A DNA stretch of 64,000 bases from Ureibacillus acetophenoni (lineage in GTDB: Bacteria > Bacillota > Bacilli > Bacillales_A > Planococcaceae), in assembly GCF_900220965.1 (NCBI RefSeq), contig NZ_OBQC01000002.1:461176-525175 (forward strand). The letters are read 5' to 3'. Below are positions 57,062 to 64,000 of this stretch, one piece after another (the first letter of the stretch is position 1; each line of letters begins with the position of its first letter). The position numbers were made by a program, and so were the translations under genes. The notes below the pieces were generated by a model. It searched no databases. It had not been told where the DNA came from and saw nothing but the letters and a program-made list of their open reading frames with translations.

Positions 57062-57694
57062 ATGAATCATTTAAAAAATTATCATTGTATTGAAATGGAG
57101 ACGAAGCAGGGGAAAGTTTTAATTGAAGGTCCAGTGCCCCCAAATAGGCTTGTACAATACACTCTTCATGAAGATTTAACTTCTTTTAGACCTCCCAAAC
57201 AACAAAAGAAAGCATTAGTTGAAATCGCTGAATTAGAAGAAGGCCGAATCATTATAATCCGAAATGGAGATTTAATTGTAGGCTATGTGACTTATCTTTA
57301 TCCAGATCCACTTGAAAGATGGTCTGAAGATAAAATCGACAACATGATTGAGTTGGGTGGAATTGAAGTAGCTCCATTGTATCGAGCTAAAGGTATAGGT
57401 AAAAAGCTACTCGAAGTTTCTTTCATGGGAGACGAAATGGAAGACTATTTAGTTATTACTACCGAATATTATTGGCACTGGGATTTAAAAGGAACTGGTT
57501 TAAACGTATGGGAATATCGAAAAATGATGGAACGGTTAATGAGTTCAGTCGGCTTTGAACCGTTTGCAACCGATGATCCTGAAATCACTTGCCACCCTGC
57601 TAATTGCTTAATGGCTCGTATCGGAAAACGAGTCAATGAAGATACACTAGAACGATTCGATCGATTACGTTTTAAAAAGCGCTATATGTATTAA
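57062..57694 (+). CDS. acuA: Protein N-acetyltransferase AcuA
   Basis: A 210-aa GNAT-family acetyltransferase. The acetyl-CoA loop is seen in GGIEVAPLYRAKGIGKKLLE (about 100-120), and YYWHWDLKGTGLNVWEYRKMM is characteristic of AcuA (cited here as WDLKGTGLNVWEY). In B. subtilis AcuA acetylates and inactivates acetyl-CoA synthetase AcsA. ATG at 57062 has AGGTGG at a longish distance. First gene of acuABC. No acsA is present in the window. Confidence 0.9.
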   Translation: MNHLKNYHCIEMETKQGKVLIEGPVPPNRLVQYTLHEDLTSFRPPKQQKKALVEIAELEEGRIIIIRNGDLIVGYVTYLYPDPLERWSEDKIDNMIELGGIEVAPLYRAKGIGKKLLEVSFMGDEMEDYLVITTEYYWHWDLKGTGLNVWEYRKMMERLMSSVGFEPFATDDPEITCHPANCLMARIGKRVNEDTLERFDRLRFKKRYMY

Positions 57695-57710
57695 GTAAGG
57701 GGGGATTATG

Positions 57711-58349
57711 ATGATTGTCGAGGAAATTATGAAAACTGATTTAATCACACTAACGCCAAAAAACACTGTACTGGATGCTTTACAACTGATGAAAAATAAG
57801 CAGATTCGCCATATACCTATTGTTGATGAAGACAAAAAATTAGTTGGGCTTATTACATCTAATACATTAAAAAATAGATTATCACTAGAGAATATCGAAA
57901 ATAGAAAACTTAAAAATATTATAGAAGATATTATGATAAAGGATTTAATCACAGCCCACCCTTTAGATTTTGTTGAAGAAATTGCACTAACATTTTATGA
58001 AATGAAAATTAGTTGTTTACCTATTGTATCAGGTGGTAAATTAGTCGGTTTAGTTACAGCTTCAGACCTACTATATACATATATCGAATTAACAGGTGCA
58101 AACAAACCATCCTCAAAAATTGATATTCGTGTAGAGGATAAACCTGGCATTCTATCTGATATAATGTCTATTTTCAAAAGTCATAACGCAAATATTTTAA
58201 GCGTCCTTTTATTTCCTGATTCAAAAGATGAAAAATATAAAATTGTAACAATCCGAGTTCAAATATTAAATCCACTATCAATTATTAACGATTTGAAGAA
58301 AGAAAATTTTAATGTTCTTTGGCCAAATCTTCCAGGTGTTACACAATGA
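57711..58349 (+). CDS. acuB: Acetoin-utilisation protein AcuB (CBS-ACT)
   Basis: A 212-aa protein with two CBS domains (about 1-130, HIPIVDEDKKLVGLITS and CLPIVSGGKLVGLVTASDLL) and a C-terminal ACT domain (about 135-205, DIRVEDKPGILSDIMSIFK). CBS pairs bind adenosine nucleotides and ACT domains bind small ligands, so it may sense energy status; its function in the acu system is unclear. The second of two adjacent ATG codons fits B. subtilis AcuB and the spacing from AAGGGGGG. Overlaps acuC. Confidence 0.92.
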   Translation: MIVEEIMKTDLITLTPKNTVLDALQLMKNKQIRHIPIVDEDKKLVGLITSNTLKNRLSLENIENRKLKNIIEDIMIKDLITAHPLDFVEEIALTFYEMKISCLPIVSGGKLVGLVTASDLLYTYIELTGANKPSSKIDIRVEDKPGILSDIMSIFKSHNANILSVLLFPDSKDEKYKIVTIRVQILNPLSIINDLKKENFNVLWPNLPGVTQ

Positions 58350-59509
58350 AAAAGGCTGTCTTTGTTTATTCACCAGAACAACTCGGATATAAATTTTCAG
58401 AATCTCATCCATTTAACCATAAACGTTTAACGTTAACGATGGATTTACTTAAAAAGATTAATGCACTAAATGAGGATCATATCATTCCTGCGCGAATAGC
58501 AACTGATGAGGAAATTGCGCTTGCACACGATATAAAATATATCGAAGTCGTCAAGCAAGCAGGAATGGGATTACTGACCCCAGAGCAAACTGTACACTAT
58601 GGAATTGGTACTGAAGATACGCCAATATTTCCACATATGCATGAAGCAAGTAGCACCCTGGTTGGAGGTACGCTACAAGCAGTGGATGCAGTCATGCAAG
58701 GAAAAAGTAGACATGCTCTCAATTTAGGTGGTGGACTTCACCATGGATTTTTTAGTAAGGCATCAGGATTTTGCATTTATAATGATAGTAGCGTAGCGAT
58801 TCGTTATTTACGGCAAAAATATAATGTTCGAGTTTTATATGTTGATACTGATGCTCATCATGGGGATGGTGTTCAATGGGCGTTTTATGACGATCCGAAT
58901 GTATGCACATTATCGATCCACGAAACGGGAAGATATCTCTTCCCTGGTACCGGAAATATTACGGAACGTGGTAGCGGAAAAGGTTATGGAACAACATTTA
59001 ACTTTCCAGTAGATGCATTTACGGAAGATGATAGTTTCTTAATGATTTATGAAAATGCTTTAAAAGAAATCTTTGAATATTTTAAACCTGATGTTGTATT
59101 CACTCAAAATGGCGCAGATGCTCACTATTTAGACCCTTTAACTCATCTATGCGGAACAATGAAAATCTATCAAGAAATTCCAAAGCTAGTACATAAATTA
59201 GCCCATGAATACTGCGATGGAAAATGGATTGCTGTAGGCGGTGGTGGGTATGATATATGGAGAGTTGTTCCTAGAGCATGGTCATATATTTGGACAGAAA
59301 TGAATGACCTCCCTGCTCCTTCTGGTCCATTACCTAAAGAATGGATAGAAAAATGGCAAAAGGAATCTCCCGTTCCTTTGTTTCCGAATTGGGAGGATCC
59401 AGATCCATTATACAAGCCTATTCCAAGAAAACCAGAGATTGAAGAAAAAAATGCTCAAATGCTCCAGAAAGCCTTGCAAATTATTAAAAATGAGCAATTC
59501 AAACAATGA
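58346..59509 (+). CDS. acuC: Acetoin-utilisation deacetylase AcuC (class I HDAC-like)
   Basis: A 387-aa zinc-dependent deacetylase. The histone-deacetylase motifs are present: HHGFFSKASGFCIYND, the zinc-site DTDAHHGDGVQ and the catalytic-tunnel Tyr region VGGGGYDIWRV. AcuC deacetylates AcsA in B. subtilis, reversing AcuA. The ATG overlaps the acuB stop (ATGA) and gives the B. subtilis length; a frame nine codons longer is embedded in acuB. AcsA itself is absent from this neighbourhood. Confidence 0.93.
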   Translation: MKKAVFVYSPEQLGYKFSESHPFNHKRLTLTMDLLKKINALNEDHIIPARIATDEEIALAHDIKYIEVVKQAGMGLLTPEQTVHYGIGTEDTPIFPHMHEASSTLVGGTLQAVDAVMQGKSRHALNLGGGLHHGFFSKASGFCIYNDSSVAIRYLRQKYNVRVLYVDTDAHHGDGVQWAFYDDPNVCTLSIHETGRYLFPGTGNITERGSGKGYGTTFNFPVDAFTEDDSFLMIYENALKEIFEYFKPDVVFTQNGADAHYLDPLTHLCGTMKIYQEIPKLVHKLAHEYCDGKWIAVGGGGYDIWRVVPRAWSYIWTEMNDLPAPSGPLPKEWIEKWQKESPVPLFPNWEDPDPLYKPIPRKPEIEEKNAQMLQKALQIIKNEQFKQ

Positions 59510-59513
59510 TAAA

Positions 59514-59563
59514 AAAGGATGTCTTATGTTCTAAGTATCACATACTTAGATAAGACATCCTTT
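59514..59563. terminator. Bidirectional terminator between acuC and ccpA
   Basis: Arms AAAGGATGTCTTAT and ATAAGACATCCTTT with an inner hairpin CTAAGTAT/ATACTTAG, A and T runs on both sides. Serves two convergent transcripts. Confidence 0.9.
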
Positions 59564-59573
59564 CTTTTTCCTC

Positions 59574-60575
59574 TCAACCTTTAACAGATTGACGGGATTC
59601 GATACGGTGTGGCAAAATGACCACTTTTTCTTCAATATTTTCTTTGTTCATGATTTTTGTTAATAAACGCATTGCCACTGCCCCAATATCATATAGAGGG
59701 AATGCAACGCTCGTTAACCTTGGACGAACCATTCTTGCTAGTTTAGAATTTTCAAAACTAATGACCTCAATATCATCTGGAACATTTTTACCGTGATCTT
59801 GTGCTCCATGAATAATTCCAATTGCTAATTCGTCACTTCCCGCAAAAAATGCAGTTGGTGGATTATCTAATGTACTTAGTGTCTCCCATGCCTCAATTCC
59901 ACTATCATAAGAACTTTCCTCAGATATTATTAATTGTTCATCAATTTCAATGTTTGCATCTTGTAACGCTTTTTTATATGCTGCTAACTTATATTTTGAG
60001 TTAATGGTATAAGCAAGAGGTCCTGATAAAAAGGCAATTCTTTTATGTCCATTGCTAATGAGCAATTGAATCGCTTCATAAGATGCTTGGAAATAATCAA
60101 TATTAACTGAAGGAACATCATTTGATTCATCAACAGATCCAGCCAGTACGATTGGAACTGGTGCATGTTTCATTAAGTGATGTAACTTATCTGTTACAGC
60201 ATCACTCATCATAACAATTCCATCAACTTGTTTTCCTAACATAGTATCAAGCAATGTTATTTCTTTTTCTTCGTTTTGGTCCGAATTGGCTAAAATAATG
60301 TTGTAATTATACATTGTCGCAATATCTTCAATTCCACGAGCGGCTTCTGCATAAATACTATTTGATATATCAGGAATGATAACTCCTACAGTTGTCGTTT
60401 TTTTACTTGCTAACCCTCGCGCAACTGCATTTGGTCTATATTCCAAACGTTCAATTACTTCCAACACTTTTTTCCTAGTTGAAGGTTTAACATTTTGATT
60501 TCCGTTCACTACACGTGATACAGTTGCCATTGATACATTTGCTTCACGTGCTACATCATAAATTGTTACAGTCAA
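59574..60575 (-). CDS. ccpA: Catabolite control protein A
   Basis: A 333-aa LacI-family regulator that, with Ser46-phosphorylated HPr, binds cre sites to govern carbon metabolism. The HTH is [20 protein letters not shown] and the hinge helix [13 protein letters not shown]. The effector domain contains [20 protein letters not shown]. The start is TTG at 60575 with AAGGAGG eight bases upstream. Convergent with acuC as in B. subtilis (motPS missing). It can regulate the citZ site and others in this window. Confidence 0.96.
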   Translation of the reverse strand: MTVTIYDVAREANVSMATVSRVVNGNQNVKPSTRKKVLEVIERLEYRPNAVARGLASKKTTTVGVIIPDISNSIYAEAARGIEDIATMYNYNIILANSDQNEEKEITLLDTMLGKQVDGIVMMSDAVTDKLHHLMKHAPVPIVLAGSVDESNDVPSVNIDYFQASYEAIQLLISNGHKRIAFLSGPLAYTINSKYKLAAYKKALQDANIEIDEQLIISEESSYDSGIEAWETLSTLDNPPTAFFAGSDELAIGIIHGAQDHGKNVPDDIEVISFENSKLARMVRPRLTSVAFPLYDIGAVAMRLLTKIMNKENIEEKVVILPHRIESRQSVKG

Positions 60576-60802
60576 AGGATCCGCCTCCTTTTTTATTTAT
60601 TATTGGTGCTATCATCATACGATATAAGTCTTTTCATTTTCAATGAATAGTATATGAGTTGTAATTATATGGTATCCATTCTAACATAATTCTCAATATA
60701 TTTTATGACAAGAATGTTAAATTTCTCTTTAGAATTTCAATTTGCTAAAAAATTCACAAATTTGAAATGAATTATCGTTCAAATATAGTAAAACAATTTG
60801 CT

Positions 60803-60834
60803 AAAAAATCCGACCAGCATTCACCGGTCGGATT
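60803..60834 (-). terminator. aroA terminator
   Basis: Nine-base perfect arms AATCCGACC and GGTCGGATT with a ten-base loop, followed by T6 on the minus strand. Confidence 0.9.
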
Positions 60835-60838
60835 ACAA

Positions 60839-61924
60839 TTATGCTTTAAGTTCATATTCTTTCATGAACCTTTGAAGTTCTGTATAGAATTGGTTGAATT
60901 CTTGAATATCCATTTGTTGTTGAGAATCAGATAGTGCCACTGAAGGATCTGGGTGAACTTCTGCCATTACTCCATCTGCTCCAATAGCAATTGCTGCTTT
61001 TGCACATGGTAATAGTAAATCACGACGACCAGTGGAATGCGTTACGTCAACAAATACTGGTAAATGTGTTTCTTGTTTTAAAATTGGCACAGCAGAAATG
61101 TCTAATGTATTACGGGTAGCTTTTTCATAAGTGCGAATTCCGCGCTCACATAACATAATGTTCTCGTTACCTTTTGACATAATGTACTCTGCAGCATGGA
61201 TAAATTCGTCAATTGTAGCCGCTAAACCACGTTTTAAAAGTACTGGTTTATTCGTTTCACCAACAGCTTTTAACAATTCAAAGTTCTGCATGTTACGTGC
61301 ACCAATTTGAATGACATCAACATAATCTAATGCTTCTTCAATATGAGCTGGTGTTACGATTTCTGTTACGACAGCTAAACCGTATTCTTCTGACACTCGT
61401 TTTAGGATTTTTAAACCTTCTAACCCTAACCCTTGGAAGTCGTATGGAGAAGTACGTGGTTTGTATGCACCACCACGAATAAATTTAAGACCTTTTGCAC
61501 TTATAGATTCAGCAACTTTCGCAGTTTGTTCATAAGATTCAACTGAACAAGGACCGAAGATAAATGATGGACCACCTGCTCCAACTGTTTCACCGTTAAT
61601 ATCAATAACAGTATCTTCAGCTTTTTTCTTACGTGAAACAAGTAGTTCTTTCTTTTTATTTGCTTCTAATTGTTTTAGAGATGTCTTAAAGATTTGTTTA
61701 AAAATATAGTCAACCGTCATCTGATTTAACGGTCCTTTATTGTGCTCTTTTAATAAATTTAACATATGACGTTCACGTAAAGGATCGTATCGGTTAACAC
61801 CTTGTTTTTCTTTAATCTTACCGATTTCGTTTACAACTTCAGCTCGCTCATTTACTAATCGTAATATCTCTAAATTTAAATGATCGATTTGTTTACGAAG
61901 TGCATCTAAATTTTGCTCGCTCAT
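60839..61924 (-). CDS. aroA: Bifunctional chorismate mutase / DAHP synthase
   Basis: A 361-aa enzyme: AroQ-type chorismate mutase at about 1-90 ([30 protein letters not shown]) fused to a class I DAHP synthase (about 105-361; [57 protein letters not shown]). DAHP synthase starts the shikimate pathway; the mutase domain mediates feedback by prephenate/chorismate in Bacillus. ATG at 61924 follows GAGAGGAG. A palindrome lies between promoter and gene. Confidence 0.95.
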   Translation of the reverse strand: MSEQNLDALRKQIDHLNLEILRLVNERAEVVNEIGKIKEKQGVNRYDPLRERHMLNLLKEHNKGPLNQMTVDYIFKQIFKTSLKQLEANKKKELLVSRKKKAEDTVIDINGETVGAGGPSFIFGPCSVESYEQTAKVAESISAKGLKFIRGGAYKPRTSPYDFQGLGLEGLKILKRVSEEYGLAVVTEIVTPAHIEEALDYVDVIQIGARNMQNFELLKAVGETNKPVLLKRGLAATIDEFIHAAEYIMSKGNENIMLCERGIRTYEKATRNTLDISAVPILKQETHLPVFVDVTHSTGRRDLLLPCAKAAIAIGADGVMAEVHPDPSVALSDSQQQMDIQEFNQFYTELQRFMKEYELKA

Positions 61925-61969
61925 TTACTTTCTCTCCTCTCCAGTGTACCGAACTCTTTCAGAAGTATG

Positions 61970-62030
61970 AAATGTATGATACATTTTAGAATAATAATAC
62001 TATTATAATCAAAATATATTAAGTTGTCAC
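61970..62030 (-). promoter_or_regulatory. aroA promoter with downstream perfect palindrome
   Basis: Minus strand -35 GTGACA (62025-62030) and -10 TATAAT (62002-62007) with a 17-base spacer. About ten bases past the transcription start lies a perfect 17-bp palindrome of arms AAATGTAT and ATACATTT around one base (61970-61986), an operator-like position. Confidence 0.6.
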
Positions 62031-62039
62031 GAAATTTAA

Positions 62040-62061
62040 TTTAGCGATTCAACTCGCTAAA
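62040..62061 (+). other. Perfect stem-loop before the FtsA-like gene
   Basis: Arms TTTAGCGA and TCGCTAAA with a six-base loop, 38 bases before the start codon, followed by a tandem GTGAATT repeat. Role unknown (operator or mRNA leader). Confidence 0.5.
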
Positions 62062-62098
62062 GTGAATTGTGAATTATTAAAAAAAGGAAGCGGTTGCA

Positions 62099-64000
62099 AT
62101 GTCTTCAAAACTATTCGCATTAGATATTGGTACACGATCTGTTGTTGGCATTATTTTAGAGGAACAAAATAACAACTTTCACGTTGCAGATATCTACATG
62201 AAAGAACATAAAGAACGTGCAATGGTTGATGGACAAATACATAATGTGCTCTACGTAGCCGAACTGATACATACAGTTAAAACCGAATTAGAGAAAAAAC
62301 ATGGTCCACTTACGAAAGTAAGTGTTGCAGCAGCTGGTCGTGCGTTAAAAACCGAACAAGCAAGTGTTACTATAAACATAAAAAATCGTCCTATTTTTAC
62401 TGAAGAAGATATAAACCGTCTCGAGTTACAAGCAGTTCAACAAGCCCAAGCACAGTTAATTCAACATGAGGTTGAAAATGAGATTAATCATTATTATTGT
62501 GTTGGATATTCTGTTCTGTTTTATAAACTTGATGGTGAAGAAATCGGTAGCTTAGTCGATCAACAAGGAGACGAGGCGACTGTTGAAGTTATCGCAACAT
62601 TTTTACCGCGTGTTGTCGTTGAATCGCTAATCGCCGCATTGAAAAGAGCAAATTTGGAAATGGAAGCTTTAACATTAGAACCAATTGCTGCCATAAATGT
62701 GCTCATACCTTCAAGCATGCGTCGCTTAAATGTTGCACTTGTTGATATTGGAGCTGGTACGTCTGATATTGCCATTACTGATGGTGGAACGATTGTAGCT
62801 TATGGGATGGTACCAGTCGCTGGTGATGAGATTACTGAAGCATTAAGTGATCATTACCTTTTAGATTTTCCTGTTGCAGAAAATACAAAACGCCAGCTAA
62901 CTTCAGAATCAACAATTTTCATAGAAGACATATTAGGTTTTGATCAGGAAGTACCACGTGAAGAAGTATTAGATGCTATTCAACCATCCATCCAACATCT
63001 AGCTCAATCAATTGGACAAGAAATACTAAGATTGAACAATCAACGCTCTCCAAAAGCCGTTATGTTAGTTGGTGGAGGAAGTTTAACTCCTAATGTGACT
63101 ACGGAATTATGTAAAGTATTACAACTTCCAGAAAACCGAGTGGCAGTACGTGGGTTAGATGCTATTCAAAATTTAACAAAATCTGATTCTATTTCTAATT
63201 CTCCTGAACTTATTACACCAATCGGTATTGCAATTGCTGCGAAATTAGCACCAATTCAATACATGACAGTAACAGTGAATGATACAACAGTACGATTATT
63301 TGAAATGAAAGATATGACCGTGACTGACGCATTCTTAGCTGCAAATATACAAGCTAAACAGTTATATGGAAAGCCTGGGAAAGGCATTTCTATAACGATA
63401 AATGGTCAGGATATTTTTGTTCCTGGTGAGCATGGAAGTTTAGCAACAATTTACGTAAACGGTGAAGTTGCAACAACAAAAACTGTCATTAGAAATGGAG
63501 ATCGAATCGAACTTGTAGATGGGAAAAATGGACAAGATGCTACTGCAAAAGTCCAAGACCTTGTTGATAGTGCATTGATAAAAAAAATTAAACTTCAAGG
63601 TAAGCCATTTACAGTCCAACCAAAAGTATTATTAAATGGTTTACCAACTACATTAGATAGAAATCTTAAAGATCGGGATGTCCTAGTCATAAATACAATC
63701 GATACAATTGAGAATTTATTGAATTTGTATAATAAAAAACTAATCAATCAATTACAACCATTTGTTGTTTATGTTGAGGGAAAACCGTTGTACTTACCTG
63801 AATTTACTGCGAAACTTTACATTAATGGAAAGCCAGGAAAACTTCAATATCCTTTTTATGATGGATACACAGTGTCTGTTGAAGAATCTTCATTACCCAC
63901 TATACAGAACATTGCTGATAAATTAAGTATTGTTTTAGAAGATAGAATAACAGTTATATTCCAAGATGAAGAGTTACTATTAAAAAGAACAATTTACGAA
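62099..64000 (+). CDS. FtsA/PilM-like actin-fold ATPase with C-terminal tandem repeats (partial)
   Basis: The first 634 residues; the gene continues past the window. The actin-like ATPase has phosphate motifs ALDIGTRSVVGI (about 7-18) and LVDIGAGTSDIAI, and the adenosine motif MLVGGGSLTPN, over about 1-385, with an SHS2-like insertion region around 80-190. From residue 390 on, a repeat of about 60 residues recurs four times (see findings). ATG at 62099 follows AAAGGAAG. It resembles FtsA but FtsA-specific C-terminal amphipathic tail cannot be judged. Function unknown; a second FtsA-like protein besides true FtsA is likely. Confidence 0.85.
   Translation, partial: MSSKLFALDIGTRSVVGIILEEQNNNFHVADIYMKEHKERAMVDGQIHNVLYVAELIHTVKTELEKKHGPLTKVSVAAAGRALKTEQASVTINIKNRPIFTEEDINRLELQAVQQAQAQLIQHEVENEINHYYCVGYSVLFYKLDGEEIGSLVDQQGDEATVEVIATFLPRVVVESLIAALKRANLEMEALTLEPIAAINVLIPSSMRRLNVALVDIGAGTSDIAITDGGTIVAYGMVPVAGDEITEALSDHYLLDFPVAENTKRQLTSESTIFIEDILGFDQEVPREEVLDAIQPSIQHLAQSIGQEILRLNNQRSPKAVMLVGGGSLTPNVTTELCKVLQLPENRVAVRGLDAIQNLTKSDSISNSPELITPIGIAIAAKLAPIQYMTVTVNDTTVRLFEMKDMTVTDAFLAANIQAKQLYGKPGKGISITINGQDIFVPGEHGSLATIYVNGEVATTKTVIRNGDRIELVDGKNGQDATAKVQDLVDSALIKKIKLQGKPFTVQPKVLLNGLPTTLDRNLKDRDVLVINTIDTIENLLNLYNKKLINQLQPFVVYVEGKPLYLPEFTAKLYINGKPGKLQYPFYDGYTVSVEESSLPTIQNIADKLSIVLEDRITVIFQDEELLLKRTIYE

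Noticed and set aside
60738-60808. Direct repeat CAATTTGCTAAAAAAT upstream of ccpA
   Set aside because: Sixteen bases occur twice in AT-rich DNA near the aroA terminator; too short and low in complexity to assign a role.

Overview
This 64-kb window is a chromosomal backbone segment of a low-GC, endospore-forming Bacillales bacterium. It most resembles the Planococcaceae (Lysinibacillus/Solibacillus/Ureibacillus group). The gene order closely follows the Bacillus subtilis phoP-mdh-icd-citZ to ccpA-aroA region. Spore genes are present (sspA-type SASP, splA-splB). The genus is inferred from gene content and synteny, not proven. I see no tRNA, rRNA, CRISPR array, insertion sequence or prophage.

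Layout. 1-4.6 kb: end of phoP, a MaoC-like hot-dog gene, and the TCA genes mdh, icd and citZ, with a good citZ promoter and a cre-like site at its start point. 4.7-11 kb: ytvI, fxsA, then pyk-pfkA and accD-accA under a FadR-type regulator. 12-20 kb: dnaE, nrnA, ytpI, ytoI, ytkL and an M24 peptidase. 20-26 kb: a complete branched-chain amino-acid ABC transporter (livJ-H-M-G-F), then ald and a universal stress protein. 26.7-40 kb: ytxK, tpx, an RDD protein, sppA, an acyl-CoA synthetase, sspA, iscS-thiI, ezrA, hisJ, a free-Met-sulfoxide reductase and a GGDEF protein. 40-48.5 kb: rpsD with its S4 leader, yugN-like, splAB, a CNNM/CorC membrane protein with an odd 5' leader, gntP/gntR, and tyrS with a T-box. 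49-64 kb: a class A penicillin-binding protein, a nested tandem-repeat array, argC-J-B-D, acuA-B-C, ccpA, aroA, and a partial FtsA/PilM-like actin ATPase with tandem C-terminal repeats.

How it works together. Glycolysis (pfkA, pyk), fatty-acid initiation (accDA) and the TCA entry genes (citZ, icd, mdh) sit close to the carbon regulator ccpA. Amino-acid uptake and use (liv, ald, arg, aroA) and their likely regulators (CodY-like and FadR-like sites, T-box) fill much of the rest. Relative to B. subtilis several neighbours are missing: the malic-enzyme gene between dnaE and accD, ytrHI near nrnA, ytfJ/ytfI by tpx, and acsA beside acuABC. An arginine cluster lies where acsA would be expected.

The best candidates for new biology are: a 130-nt multi-stem element at about 46,990-47,120 whose two hairpins each expose an AGGA loop; a perfect hairpin separating a strong ribosome-binding site from the TTG start of the CNNM gene; the FtsA-like protein with a repeat of about 60 residues; the five-subunit satellite array at 52 kb; and a 27-bp perfect palindrome that combines a terminator stem with a FadR-type operator.

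Starts were adjusted by ribosome-binding-site spacing and family length, so several genes begin downstream of the longest reading frame. At least ten genes appear to use TTG.
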